DNA of 64,000 nt from Pseudomonadota bacterium (GTDB lineage: Bacteria; Pseudomonadota; Alphaproteobacteria; Rhizobiales; Hyphomicrobiaceae). The notes beneath the pieces are model-generated. The model had not been told where the DNA came from. It did not search any database and worked only from the letters and a program-made list of their open reading frames with translations. A program made the position numbers and the translations under genes. The first letter of the stretch is position 1, and every line of letters begins with the position of its first letter. The stretch spans positions 620,001 to 684,000 of the forward strand of contig JAFECE010000003.1 in assembly GCA_018242295.1 (NCBI GenBank), written 5' to 3'. This document shows, piece by piece, positions 47,110 through 56,793 of the stretch.

Positions 47110-47960
47110 CAAACCCGATTCCGTATCAGGAAACGCCGGCCATGCTCTACTCCATAACAGAGTTCGAGCCGCTGCTCAGGCCTCTGCTGTTCAAGCCCCA
47201 GATCCGCAGTGTGTGCGAAATCGGTGCCGAGAACGGCGGTTTCTCCGAGATCTTATGGCACCACGTCGAAGTTGGCATTCTCTCACACACAACGATCATA
47301 GAGCCCGAGCCCAAGGACAAGATTATCGAGCTTTGCCAAGACCCGCGCATGATCCTGTGCGAAGGGCCGTCCTTATCAGCGTTGGCCGATCTGCGTTCGC
47401 ACGATCTTTATATCCTCGACGGCGATCACAACTACCATACCGTTCTCAATGAGCTGCGTCTCATCTACGCGTCCAACCGGCATGCTATCGTCATCGCGCA
47501 CGATGTCGGCTGGCCGTGTGGAAGAAGAGACCAATACTACAGCCCATCGTGCTTGCCGGCTCACGCGATCCGTCCGCATTCGTTCGACATCGCGATCAGC
47601 CCGGGCCAGTCTGGTGCCGCTCCCCATGGGATGATCTCAGCCGGCGCCTACGCCACCGCGCTTGAGGAGGGCGGGAAAGAGAACGGCGTGCTCACCGCCA
47701 TCGAGGACTTCATCACCGAACGGCAAGGGCACACGTTCTTTTCCATCCCCATTTTCCATGGCCTCGCCGTCATCCATCCGGCCGACCACCCGCTTGGATC
47801 TTGGCTCTACGAAACGATGGTGCCGAACCCCGCCTGGATGCAGATCCTGCGGCGCCTCGAAGACAACCGGCTCCGCAACTGGCTGGGACTCATCGAGTTG
47901 GGCCAGAGGCTGGCGGTTGTTACCCAGAATATGCACCGTAGCAACGGAGAAGTTCCATGA
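47106..47960 (+). CDS. Methyltransferase-like protein of a glycan operon
   Basis: A 284-residue protein with a Rossmann-type motif I in VCEIGAENGGFSEILW (about 37-52) and an acidic end of strand 2 in TTIIEPEPKDK, then LYILDGDHNYHTVLNEL, which resembles Methyltransf_24 (class I) enzymes. A long insertion with GRRDQYYSPSCLPAHAIRPH follows, and the C-terminus is helical. It overlaps both neighbours by 4 bp, so the three genes are translated as a unit. It could methylate a sugar. The assignment is moderate. Confidence 0.7.
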   Translation: MTNPIPYQETPAMLYSITEFEPLLRPLLFKPQIRSVCEIGAENGGFSEILWHHVEVGILSHTTIIEPEPKDKIIELCQDPRMILCEGPSLSALADLRSHDLYILDGDHNYHTVLNELRLIYASNRHAIVIAHDVGWPCGRRDQYYSPSCLPAHAIRPHSFDIAISPGQSGAAPHGMISAGAYATALEEGGKENGVLTAIEDFITERQGHTFFSIPIFHGLAVIHPADHPLGSWLYETMVPNPAWMQILRRLEDNRLRNWLGLIELGQRLAVVTQNMHRSNGEVP

Positions 47961-49960
47961 AACACTTCGCCCACGGCGATGTGTCCTTTCCCCCATACTT
48001 CCTCCAGCGTTCGTTTTGCTCGACGGTGGATGAGGCTCTGGACCGCGCTTCTCTGGTCTCCTTCGACGTATTCGACACGCTCCTGCGAAGGCCTTTCCTC
48101 GAACCCACGCATCTCTTCGACGCCCTTGGCACCTTCTGCGGAGCGGTGGAGTTTGGCCGGGAAAGAAGGTGGGCGGAGGCGCAGGCGCGCCACCGGCACG
48201 CCGCTGCGCGGGATGTGACGCTCTCCCAGGTCTACGACCAACTGCATCAGCCGGCAGAACTCGAGCTCGCCTTCGAAAAATCGCATATCTACCCGCGCGC
48301 CGAGATCATCACCTGGCTGAGCTTAGCGCGGGCCAAGGGCAAGAAGGTGGTCGCGGTCTCAGACATGTATCTTCCGAAGGCCTTCATCGCCGAACTGCTG
48401 CAGATGCACCGGTTGCCCGTTGACGACCTCATCGTCTCCTCAGTCGACGACGTCACCAAGTGGGATGGGACGTCCTTCCGCCTTCTGTCGGCGCGACACA
48501 GCGTGCCGTTCAAGGACATCCTGCATTTCGGGGACAATCCCCATGCGGACTATCACGCGCCGTTGTCGCTCGGGATTCCCTCGGTGCTCATCGCCAACAA
48601 GCTGCCGCGTGGCGCGGACCAAAACCATCTCACTCAGATGTTAGCAGCCTTGGAGGTCAACGGCTCGCACCAGAGTTCGACCGTGGGAAGCCTCATTCGC
48701 GATACCTTTGTCACAAACGGTCCCGGCCGCTTTTGGGAGGACATCGGGCGTTATGTCGTCACGCCGCTGATGGTCGGATTTGCGCAGTGGCTCGACAAGG
48801 AGGTGCGGAAAACTGGATGCGATAGACTGGCCTTTGCAGCGCGCGATGGAAAATTGCCGCGCGATGCCTTCAACGCCCTGCAAGGGGACAAGACTATCGC
48901 CACGCCCTACGCGCACCTCTCCCGCTTGGTGGTGCTGCGAGCGGGCCTGGAGACGCGCTCTGAGATAGTCCTCTTCCAGCTTTGCTCCGGTGTTGAGGCG
49001 CCAGTGTCCGATTATATCAGAAGATTGGGCGAAGGATCCGAACCACTGCTTCAAAAGGCGCGGGCGCATTTCGGCGGCGATCCCATCATGGGGAGGGACG
49101 CCAAACGCGAGGACCTTGTCGAATTTTTCCACTCCGCAAGAGAAGAGCTTGGCGCGATCTCTTCGCGCGCAAGGCCCCTGCTCTACCGTTACCTGGAACA
49201 GCTCGACCTGCTGCGCGATCCATCCAAAGTCGCGATCGCAGACATCGGCTGGGGCGGCACATGCGCATCGGTGCTGTGGGACGTCGTGCCCGAGACTCGC
49301 AACTGGAGCTGGCTCTATTTCGGGACAAGGAAAGAATACCAGCCTAACGCTGGCAAGCACCGCGCGATGTTTTTTAGCTACGGCGTGCCGTGGGATCATT
49401 ACACCGTGGTGTTCGACTGCGTAGAAATCACGGAGTTCCTGTTCTCGGCACCGGAAACATCAACCATTGGCCTTCGTGAAACATCCTGCGGCGTGGAACC
49501 TGTCTTCGCGGGCGAGGAGACACAATGGGAGGGCTGGGCGCCGCGCGTCACGGCGATGGCGCAAGGCTTCGCGGAGGTGCTGCCCGCGTTCGTGCGACGC
49601 ATTCAGCATGCCCATGACCTTGTCATTGGCCAGCCCACGATCTTCGCGCTGCTCAACCACATCGTCCGCACCGCCGACCCCGAAGTCATCCGCGAGTTCG
49701 GACAATTGCAGCACCAGCTGGGCTTTGGCGCGTCCCGTTATGAGCCGCTGCTCGCCGCTGACGGCATCCGGTACTGGAGGAATATTTGGCGATTGCTGAA
49801 GGGCCGGTCTCCCAAGCCGGGCGCAGGACGGCTTTACTGGAAGAACCAGACCGTCGGCCAGTTCCTGTCGCCGCTGAAAGGCTGGAAGCGTAGCATCGCC
49901 CTCTGGGCACTCCGACAGCACGCGCATGGCGGCCTCTTCAAGTCGCGGAAGCGCCGCTGA
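47957..49960 (+). CDS. HAD-type hydrolase/glycan-biosynthesis protein (COG5610-like)
   Basis: A 667-residue protein. The N-terminal HAD domain has the nucleophile DxD in VSFDVFDTLLRRP (about 34-46), VVAVSDMYLPKAF and ILHFGDNPHADYHAPLSLG. The rest (about 240-667) includes DRLAFAARDGKLPRDAF, VAIADIGWGGTCASVLWDV and a tryptophan-rich segment, resembling large proteins in polysaccharide clusters that carry HAD domains in tandem with an unknown domain. Overlaps the methyltransferase gene by 4 bp (ATGA). Likely the final enzyme of the operon, maybe adding or removing a phosphate-linked substituent. Confidence 0.75.
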   Translation: MKHFAHGDVSFPPYFLQRSFCSTVDEALDRASLVSFDVFDTLLRRPFLEPTHLFDALGTFCGAVEFGRERRWAEAQARHRHAAARDVTLSQVYDQLHQPAELELAFEKSHIYPRAEIITWLSLARAKGKKVVAVSDMYLPKAFIAELLQMHRLPVDDLIVSSVDDVTKWDGTSFRLLSARHSVPFKDILHFGDNPHADYHAPLSLGIPSVLIANKLPRGADQNHLTQMLAALEVNGSHQSSTVGSLIRDTFVTNGPGRFWEDIGRYVVTPLMVGFAQWLDKEVRKTGCDRLAFAARDGKLPRDAFNALQGDKTIATPYAHLSRLVVLRAGLETRSEIVLFQLCSGVEAPVSDYIRRLGEGSEPLLQKARAHFGGDPIMGRDAKREDLVEFFHSAREELGAISSRARPLLYRYLEQLDLLRDPSKVAIADIGWGGTCASVLWDVVPETRNWSWLYFGTRKEYQPNAGKHRAMFFSYGVPWDHYTVVFDCVEITEFLFSAPETSTIGLRETSCGVEPVFAGEETQWEGWAPRVTAMAQGFAEVLPAFVRRIQHAHDLVIGQPTIFALLNHIVRTADPEVIREFGQLQHQLGFGASRYEPLLAADGIRYWRNIWRLLKGRSPKPGAGRLYWKNQTVGQFLSPLKGWKRSIALWALRQHAHGGLFKSRKRR

Positions 49961-49998
49961 GCACAATACCGACGCCTCGCGCAGTGCAGAAGGAGGAC

Positions 49999-50714
49999 TC
50001 ATGGCCGACGCCACAGCCCTGATCCCGCGACACGGTGTGGACGATCCCCGCCGGGCACGACTTGGCGTTGGTCCAGAAAGTTTGATGATGGCCCGATCAT
50101 CGAAAGTCGACCAGTTACAGGCGGTGGCGGCGTCATGTGCATAGCTCCAACGTATTTTCGTCCGTCTAGTGACGATTGATACCGAAAGCACATTGCATGC
50201 AAGACATCTGAAGCGGCAAGTGGCATGCTTTTATCAAGACGAAAGGAAGTTGCTTCCCTGGGCGTGGCCATCCAGCGCGCGCTTGCATTTCTTTGCAAAC
50301 CATCGGATTGAGGCCTATTCGAAAATTCGATTCTTCTGCTACGCCATATAGGCGCGGGATCCATGATCCAGCCCACATCGCGCACACAGCAAATGATGCG
50401 GCAATCAGGATAGAGGCCCGCGAGCAGAGAGGCGCGCGCCGTCCAAGTACGGTTGGTGTCGAAAATCACACCGTTAGGTGGCGGCCGCTCATAATATGCT
50501 TTGAATACGTTTTTAAGAATAGCAGCCCGGCGCTCGTCATCAAAGAAGAGGGAAAATTCCGTGGCGCCACTCATCTTATGTTGCAGGGCTGCGAATAGCA
50601 GGGCGACGGGGCTGGTCATGGCCGCGTGGAGGCGCGGTTTTGCCGCAAGATCGCCGCGAGCAGGGTCGAACCCGAGCCGGGCAGGCCTGATATGAAGTGG
50701 ACGGTTCCGGCCAC
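49999..50714 (-). pseudogene. Frameshifted sulfotransferase
   Basis: Reading from GTG 50714 (AGGGAGA upstream) gives VAGTVHFISGLPGSGSTLLA, the PAPS-binding loop of a sulfotransferase. One base is missing in the C-run at about 50633-50637, and the next frame continues with MTSPVALLFAALQHKMSGAT, then VIFDTNRTWTARASLLAGLY and IICCVRDVGWIMD, the 3'-phosphate site. Past about 50370 the similarity is lost. So it is a broken, truncated paralogue, a second sulfotransferase of this locus. Confidence 0.75.
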
Positions 50715-51228
50715 TCTAGATCTCCCTTAAGCAGCTGCATCTAGACAGCCTTAAGCTTTTCAGACAAGTGCATATTACTATCGGGCTAGCGATCAACAGC
50801 GAGCAGCTTATTGCGCTGAAACGGTACCAAGGGTTGCTGAAAGAACCCTTGGAAATCTCGAGACGACAAGCTTCGAGCGGATGCTATCCGACTCCCGGAC
50901 AGTGTTTCTTGTCAGCCGACCGATCGCGGTCGATGAAGTCTGGGAGCTGGTGAAGATACTTCAGGGGGAGACTTACGTCGTCATCGAGTCCCGGAACAAC
51001 TTTTAGAAGGCTTTCCCGAAGCAGCCCGGGGACTAGCGCATCCGCAACAAGCATATCCGTCATGGAACAGGGAAAAACGACGATCTACAGATTCTTGGAC
51101 TCAAATGAGCAGATCGCGCAGTCAGAACATCAATCGCAGATTCTGCGGCTAGCGTAGGTCGCGGACCTTCTTGTCACGGGCGCGATCGCGCCCAAATTCT
51201 CACTATGTCCTAGGTTGCACTCGTTGAA
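50715..51228. other. Gap with no recognised gene
   Basis: About 510 bp between the broken sulfotransferase and the tandem secreted genes. No convincing frame, RNA or repeat. Confidence 0.4.
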
Positions 51229-51903
51229 TTATTTTTTCCGGCCGAAGTCTGTCAGCTCCACCGTATCGTTGCGGATGATATGCCCACCCTGGCGAACAAT
51301 CAAACTGCGCTTCACCCAATGATCCAGATCGGGGCTGTACCATGTCTTCTGCGTGATTTCGCTGAAGCGCGAGGGAGCCCTATTATTCCGCTCTGTGAAT
51401 TTTGACTCGATGACGAAGGCGTCGAATGCTCCAACCTTGGTCGCCACCGTCTCCTTGCCGGTGACATGGGCGCTGCCACTCCGCCTGAACGTTACGCCCG
51501 TGTTTGAATTCTGGCTGTTGTTTGTGAACTTCCACTCGGCATTGACTGCCAACGGTAGCCTAACGCCCGTTCCGTCATTCGGCGTATAACGGAAGGCCTC
51601 GTCCGAGAGTATGTTCCATGATTGATCGTACACAATGACTCCCGACCGTCCGTTGCCGACAATGTCAAAGCGTATGGTGACGTTAGTTTTTGACAAGTCG
51701 GTAATCAGGACTGTTCGCGTTGCCGTAAGCTTGCCGCTGATCTCGTCGGTAACTTGATAGGTCCAGTGATCGCCGACGGCCGGGTCTTGCATGTTTGCGG
51801 CCGCTGGCGGTGTGGAGTTTGTCTGGACGGCAGGGTCATCCGCTGCGCGGGCGGACAAGATTAAAAAGAGGAACATGACTCCCGCTAACAATGAGCGCAG
51901 CAT
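51229..51903 (-). CDS. Secreted protein, tandem paralogue A, unknown function
   Basis: A 224-residue exported protein (signal peptide MLRSLLAGVMFLFLILSARA). The mature domain starts with VGDHWTYQVTDEISGKLTAT and ends with WYSPDLDHWVKRSLIVRQGG, HIIRNDTVELTDFGRK. The next gene upstream encodes a paralogue with the same landmarks, VGDHWTYEVHDEITGTLKNT and WYAPSIDHWVKRTTKVEENG. A likely all-beta fold. GGAG precedes ATG at good spacing. The function is unknown; these look like periplasmic beta-sandwich proteins. Confidence 0.7.
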   Translation of the reverse strand: MLRSLLAGVMFLFLILSARAADDPAVQTNSTPPAAANMQDPAVGDHWTYQVTDEISGKLTATRTVLITDLSKTNVTIRFDIVGNGRSGVIVYDQSWNILSDEAFRYTPNDGTGVRLPLAVNAEWKFTNNSQNSNTGVTFRRSGSAHVTGKETVATKVGAFDAFVIESKFTERNNRAPSRFSEITQKTWYSPDLDHWVKRSLIVRQGGHIIRNDTVELTDFGRKK

Positions 51904-51942
51904 TGTAAACTCCGGAGATAAAGCTGGCGGGGATAATGACGT

Positions 51943-52689
51943 TCAGCGTCGGCCGCAATCGACCAGCGCGAGGGACAAGTTCTGGGTAACGTGGCCGTTC
52001 TCCTCTACCTTCGTTGTCCGTTTTACCCAATGATCAATCGAAGGCGCATACCATGACGTCAAGGTCGCCTGGGATTTCTTGGTGGGATTGTTGATGTTGT
52101 GCCCATTGATCACGGTCTCAATCTTGAATGTATGAAATGTCCCGGCATCTGTTGTTATCGTCTCCTCGGCCTCGACCTTTGATGAGGAGACGCGCGCCTC
52201 AGTCGCACTGCGTCCTTGGAACACTGATGTGTCCTGACGCCCTTGGAACAGAGCCGTGTCGTGGCTTTTCCAAGTGCTGCCCACCTTCAGTGGCAACTTC
52301 ACGCCGGTGTCGTCCCCTGGGGTGAATTTCCAGACAGGACCATTTTTTATATTCCAGAGATTGTCGTAGACAAAGTCCGCAGCCGAGGGTCCGCCAACTG
52401 TTTCGCTCCGCACGCTGATCTCGGTCTGTGAGATATCGGTGATTGTTTCGGTGTAGGTATTTTTGAGCGTTCCAGTGATTTCGTCATGAACTTCATACGT
52501 CCAATGATCGCCAACCATCGGCTGATCCATTGCAGGCGCATCTGACGTGTCAGCGTCGGACTTTCCGTCGACCGGAGCTGTTTGAGCAGTGGCTGGACCA
52601 GAGTGAAGTGCGACAAGCGATGCAGCCAGGATTGCGACAGCCGCAAGGCACAGCCGCCTCAGATCGGTTCCTTCGATATGAGTTCTCAA
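51943..52689 (-). CDS. Secreted protein, tandem paralogue B, unknown function
   Basis: A 248-residue exported protein: signal peptide LCLAAVAILAASLVALHSGP, an acidic linker, and the same domain as its neighbour 39 bp downstream (shared VGDHWTY.V.DEI.G, W..KFTP.DDTGV.LPL, AGTFHTFKIE, and HWVKR). TTG 52689 has GGGGGAG about 5 nt upstream and opens shortly before the signal peptide, so it is preferred to the longer frame. Tandem duplication with divergence; both appear intact, so the family probably matters to the cell. Confidence 0.7.
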   Translation of the reverse strand: MRTHIEGTDLRRLCLAAVAILAASLVALHSGPATAQTAPVDGKSDADTSDAPAMDQPMVGDHWTYEVHDEITGTLKNTYTETITDISQTEISVRSETVGGPSAADFVYDNLWNIKNGPVWKFTPGDDTGVKLPLKVGSTWKSHDTALFQGRQDTSVFQGRSATEARVSSSKVEAEETITTDAGTFHTFKIETVINGHNINNPTKKSQATLTSWYAPSIDHWVKRTTKVEENGHVTQNLSLALVDCGRR

Positions 52690-53042
52690 AGCGCTCCCCC
52701 TACGTCTTGTGTAGTCGCAGGGATTGCCATAGCGCCACCATGTGATCCCGCCCATTGCCCAAATGGCAGAATTGACTCGCGATCGCTTACAATTTGCTAA
52801 GTGGCTAGAACGGTCACGTTCGGGCGGAAGACCTGGATGACCACAATGTCCGAACTACAGGTCCCATTTGGAAGGCTGGCCCGTCCTCGCAGCGATTGCG
52901 TGTCAGCAACCTGGGCCAGGAGAAATCCGGGTGACCGACCATTGTCATCGTCGTGGCTGTGTTGGACTTCGGAAGTGAAGAAGCCTGTTCCCGACGAAGC
53001 CCGTGGAGGCCTTCGCCGCAGCCATAACTTCGGGAGACACCT
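52690..53042. other. Gap upstream of paralogue B
   Basis: About 350 bp between paralogue B and the glycosyltransferase remnant; it should contain the promoter for the tandem pair. No gene recognised. Confidence 0.4.
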
Positions 53043-53264
53043 TTGAGAGCCGATCTTTCGATCATCGCAACGCGCCGCCCCAGGCTTCTGCCGGCAGTGT
53101 TCAAGAGTTTTGAGAGATACATCTTTCCGAAAGTCGACATCGCGCACGTCGTCGCCAACGTCGATCCGGTCTTCGACTCCGAACGGAATCAGGCGGCCGC
53201 CATCGCTACGATCCGGCGCTACTTCCCAACGGCGACGCTCTTTGAGCCGGATAACTGGCTCTGA
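53043..53264 (+). pseudogene. Short fragment resembling a glycosyltransferase N-terminus
   Basis: A 73-residue frame, MRADLSIIATRRPRLLPAVF, then KSFERYIFPKVDIAHVVANV, DPVFDSERNQAAAIATIRRY. It resembles the first strands of a GT-A glycosyltransferase (DLSIIATRRPxLL..FxSF) but ends abruptly, without the DxD. Probably a relic of the glycan locus. Confidence 0.45.
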
Positions 53265-53357
53265 GAAGCTCCGTGTGCAGTATTCGGCACCGCCATTTTG
53301 GCAGTCTCTGCTCAGCACTCGTCATTTGTTCATCCAGCATTCAACGCAACCTTATAA

Positions 53358-53837
53358 ATGTGCGAGCTTTGCAAGGATTCATCCGTGAGGCGGCGCACCT
53401 TTTTGACGACCGGATTAGCGGCCCTAATCCCGATCAGGGCCGTGCGGGGGGAAGGCATGACAGAGGTCGCGACGCTCCCCAGCGATCGAGCTGGCCACAG
53501 CCGCATCGCGGACGTTGTGTGTGATTATGCGAAGCAACTGTCCGAGCGTGCGTTCGATCCACCAGTGGAGCAAGTGCCGCCTGCGATAGCCACAATGGCC
53601 TACGATGACTATCGAGATCTCAGATTTCGACCGGATTGCGCCGTTTGGCGAGACGAGAATCTTGGCTCCCAGCTTCAGTTTTTTGTTGCCGCCTATATTT
53701 ACAAGTCTCCTGTCGATATTTTCTTTGTCGAGAATGACACGATTAGGAAATTCGAAGCCAACTCCTCCTTATTCGATTTTGGACGGCAAGTGGTACCTAC
53801 CGGCGTAGGAAGCTACTGGAGAAGCGGCGCCGCCTGA
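53358..53837 (+). pseudogene. Truncated glucan-biosynthesis protein (OpgD/OpgG N-terminus)
   Basis: A 159-residue frame. A twin-arginine-like start (SSVRRRTFLTTGLAALIP) is followed by the opening of OpgG/OpgD: YDDYRDLRFRPDCAVWRDEN, then LQFFVAAYIYKSPVDIFFVE and SLFDFG. A full family member is about 500 residues, so most of the beta-sandwich and the second domain are missing. OpgG/D make periplasmic glucans. A relic. Confidence 0.75.
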
Positions 53838-53848
53838 TGGACGATTGT

Positions 53849-54187
53849 TTACGCATACTGGAAGGCGTCATCGACAAGACGGTCCCATACCCATTCGGAG
53901 CCCTGGGGTACGAGTACCCAATCGAAGAATCGCTCGCCGTGTCCATTCTTGAACCGCTGAACCATTCCTGCATTGAAAAGGAATGCGGCGCGGCGCAAGG
54001 GTAGCCTAACGGCCAACTGCCCCTCGTGCAGATAAGCAAACAATCTACCGTTGTGACCCATTCCGATGATTTCTCTCCGACGCGAGACCGTAATCGGTTC
54101 GGCACCAAGTGCCATGATGCGCGCTAACAAACGGGAATACTGCTTGGAGATGTTGACGGGCTGCCAGATTGAACGCTCGCCGTCCAT
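53849..54187 (-). CDS. TfoX-N-like small protein
   Basis: A 112-residue protein with the compact alpha/beta pattern of TfoX N-terminal domains: GMGHNGRLFAYLHEGQLAVR, LPLRRAAFLFNAGMVQRF and WVLVPQGSEWVWDRLVDDAF. The likeness is moderate and no DNA-binding signature is obvious. It lies next to the OpgD relic. Function unknown. Confidence 0.5.
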   Translation of the reverse strand: MDGERSIWQPVNISKQYSRLLARIMALGAEPITVSRRREIIGMGHNGRLFAYLHEGQLAVRLPLRRAAFLFNAGMVQRFKNGHGERFFDWVLVPQGSEWVWDRLVDDAFQYA

Positions 54188-54654
54188 CGGTGATTACTCC
54201 GAACATTCGACTTTTTCCGAGGGAACTTAAGTGAACGATCAGACCGGCGTCCGTTAAATGGAATTTTGCAAAAATATTGCCGTCGATTGACCGTTCACCG
54301 TCTCGAACCTAGCTCGTCAGCCATCGAACCATTTGACCTGAGTCAAGCTGTGCGACGTGCGGCATACGGATGATTGGTACAGATTATTTCGAGTTGTGAG
54401 CGCTTTCGCTCGGCGCTCTTTTCGAATGTTTTTGCTCATCGCTGAGCAAAAAAGGACAAGGGTCCCTTCGCGGATGCAAACCTAGCGGATCTTGGCGAGC
54501 GCCGCCTTAAGCGCTTCGACTTCACTGGCAAAGCGCCGAGTAAGGGCGCGAGCGTTGTACTACCTCAAAGACAGACTGACCGGCGCGAGTTGCACAACCG
54601 CCGCGTCACCTGCGTGTGTCCATAAATCTGATCTTCCAGAACCCCTGTTTCGTT
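54188..54654. other. Intergenic gap with a 10-bp hairpin
   Basis: About 470 bp without a convincing gene. At 54429-54452, TTTTTGCTCA/TGAGCAAAAA form a perfect 10-bp stem with loop TCGC. It lacks a U-run after the stem in either direction because the A/T bases are inside the stem, so it could be a weak bidirectional terminator or a regulatory hairpin. Confidence 0.45.
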
Positions 54655-55119
54655 TCAGAAAAGGCCGCGACTTCCTCCGACAGCTCCGACCACGGTGATG
54701 AGCGACAGCGTCAGCAGTATCCGATGCATGCGCTCCATGCGCGCAAAATCGGCGGCGGGATCCGGCGACGCCCTCATGCGCTTGTGGAGGATGAGAGGTT
54801 CAACGACGAACAGCATCGTCGCGAAGATGAGCCAGACGCCGAGCATGGCTTGCATCCACCGGAAGTGCGAATCGGCAAAGCGGTCCCAAAGCGACGCGCG
54901 ATAGGTCATCCAGAATCCGCCGGCGCCGGCGATAAGCACCCAGATCCGTGCCTGCGGCGCGAAACGGCCCTCGATGCGGTGAAAGGAGGCTAGGCGCTCC
55001 TGCGGTGCAGAGGAGCGGCGGATGGACGGTATCATGACTGTGGTGACGAAGGCGACGCCACCGATCCACATCAGGACGGCGAGAACGTGGATGACGCGTG
55101 CAACTGTGAAATCATCCAT
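54655..55119 (-). CDS. Four-helix integral membrane protein
   Basis: A 154-residue protein with four hydrophobic segments and histidines in the membrane: VARVIHVLAVLMWIGGVAFV, IWVLIAGAGGFWMTYRASLW, WMQAMLGVWLIFATMLFVVE and ILLTLSLITVVGAVG. The RVIHVLAVLMWIGG start resembles the CopD/DUF2269-type haem or copper membrane family, with H near the first helix. The start ATG 55119 is used. Function uncertain. Confidence 0.65.
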   Translation of the reverse strand: MDDFTVARVIHVLAVLMWIGGVAFVTTVMIPSIRRSSAPQERLASFHRIEGRFAPQARIWVLIAGAGGFWMTYRASLWDRFADSHFRWMQAMLGVWLIFATMLFVVEPLILHKRMRASPDPAADFARMERMHRILLTLSLITVVGAVGGSRGLF

Positions 55120-55736
55120 CGTCCAGGAAGATCCGTTCGGCGTAGAACTAGACCAAGGCCCACAGCACAAATGTCCGGTCGATCCTCATCTTGCCGCTCC
55201 ACTCCCCAGCTTTGGCAGAAAGAGACACAAGCGAAGCGGATAGCGATAAACATGAGCGAGTCATGCGCTCGATCGCGGGCAAGCGCTTATAATGGGATCC
55301 ATGATGAAAACCCTAGGAGACCCGCCTTATTAGTGCGTGTATTCGCGACCGAACTGGAGAGGCTCAGCTCCCCTGAACCAATCCACAGCTTGCCCGGCCA
55401 ACGCGATGATCGTCGTGCGCTGATCCATGACCCGGCAAATAACGCCTCAGAGACTTGCCTCCAAGGTGAGGGTAATGCCGTCTATGCCTTCCATGACAGA
55501 GGTCTTCTTCCAATGACTGGCTTTTACCGACAACCGCTTAACGCAAAGACGTGCGCTTAGCGTAGTCCACGGTTGGTAAAAGCCCGAGACAAGCAATATG
55601 AAAATTGTGCGAATCGAAGGGTTGATGAACCTTGTCCAGGCATTTGATGCCAACCCAATAAAAGCATGGAGGCGATGATGTACGCACTATTCGAATACAA
55701 TTGCCACGTTCCGGCCCATCTGACGGACACCAAAGC
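55120..55736. other. Gap upstream of the bestrophin-like gene
   Basis: About 620 bp between divergent genes. I see several short frames on both strands but none with a good start or family likeness. Confidence 0.4.
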
Positions 55737-56633
55737 ATGATCGTTCGGTCACGGCCTCGTTTTCGAGATATTCTCTTCGCGGTAAGAGGCTCGATCCTCC
55801 CGCGAATTTGGCTGCATCTCGTTTCAATCGCGTTGGTGAGTGTCTTCGCTGTCCTTGCGGCGTGGGAACATCCGGGAATCTTTGCTCGGATGAGTGCCAT
55901 TCCGTTCACGCTGGTTGGCATCGCGCTATCCGTCTTTATGAGCTTCCGCAACAGCGCCTGCTATGACCGCTGGTGGGAAGGGCGGAAGCTTTTGGGAGAT
56001 ATGGTCATCACCTGTCGCTCGATCGCACGCCAAGTATCGACATTGGACAATGCTGACAAGATCATCATCCTCCACGGCTTATGCGGGTTTTCGGCAGGGT
56101 TGGTCGCACACTTGCGCAACGAGGATGAACGGCAAGCGATCAAGAGTTGGTGCGATGTGGGCTCTGCGTCGCATGCTCCCAACCCTACCAATGCCGTACT
56201 CGATTACGTCGGGCGCCACTGCCTATTGCTGATGAACGAAAACAAGATCAACCCTATTCATTATTCCGTCATCGAGGAGCAACTCAGCAAGCTTTCAAAT
56301 GTTCAGGGTGGATGCGAGCGGATAGCGTCGACGCCAGTGCCCTATGCCTACTCGCTTTTGCTTCACCGTACCGCTCTCATTTTTTGCGTTACGCTGCCAT
56401 TTGCGCTTGCCGGCTCCCTGAACTGGTGGACGCTATTGCCAGTCCTTCTCGTTGCTTACACATTTTTTGGCCTCGACGCTCTAGGGCATGAGCTCGAAGG
56501 CCCGTTTGGACTAGAGCCAAATGCGCTTCCGTTGAACGCGCTAAGAAGGACGGTTGAGCGCGAGATGCTCGCGAGCCTCGGATTGAAGGATATTCCGCCT
56601 TTAATCGAACCACAGGGTAATGTGCTTACTTAG
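55737..56633 (+). CDS. Bestrophin-family anion-channel-like protein
   Basis: A 298-residue membrane protein of the bestrophin/UPF0187 family. Diagnostic parts are IWLHLVSIALVSVFAVLAAW, LVGIALSVFMSFRNSACYDR followed by WWEGRKLLGDMV, and DALGHELEGPFGLEPNALPL near the C-terminus. Bacterial bestrophins form pentameric channels for monovalent ions. ATG 55737 is chosen over the longer 55701 frame. It seems to stand alone. Confidence 0.88.
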   Translation: MIVRSRPRFRDILFAVRGSILPRIWLHLVSIALVSVFAVLAAWEHPGIFARMSAIPFTLVGIALSVFMSFRNSACYDRWWEGRKLLGDMVITCRSIARQVSTLDNADKIIILHGLCGFSAGLVAHLRNEDERQAIKSWCDVGSASHAPNPTNAVLDYVGRHCLLLMNENKINPIHYSVIEEQLSKLSNVQGGCERIASTPVPYAYSLLLHRTALIFCVTLPFALAGSLNWWTLLPVLLVAYTFFGLDALGHELEGPFGLEPNALPLNALRRTVEREMLASLGLKDIPPLIEPQGNVLT

Positions 56634-56793
56634 CTTGGATGGCGGTATCTAATTTACGTCACGGCTATTCCGCAGCTGCCGGAACCTTTGTCGGGTCGTC
56701 TCCGCGCTGAGAAAGTCCGGATTCAGCCATGGCGGTCCATCGCTGAAAATTGGCGATGTCCTCCGATGAAAGCCCTGCGGGATTCGCCGTCAA

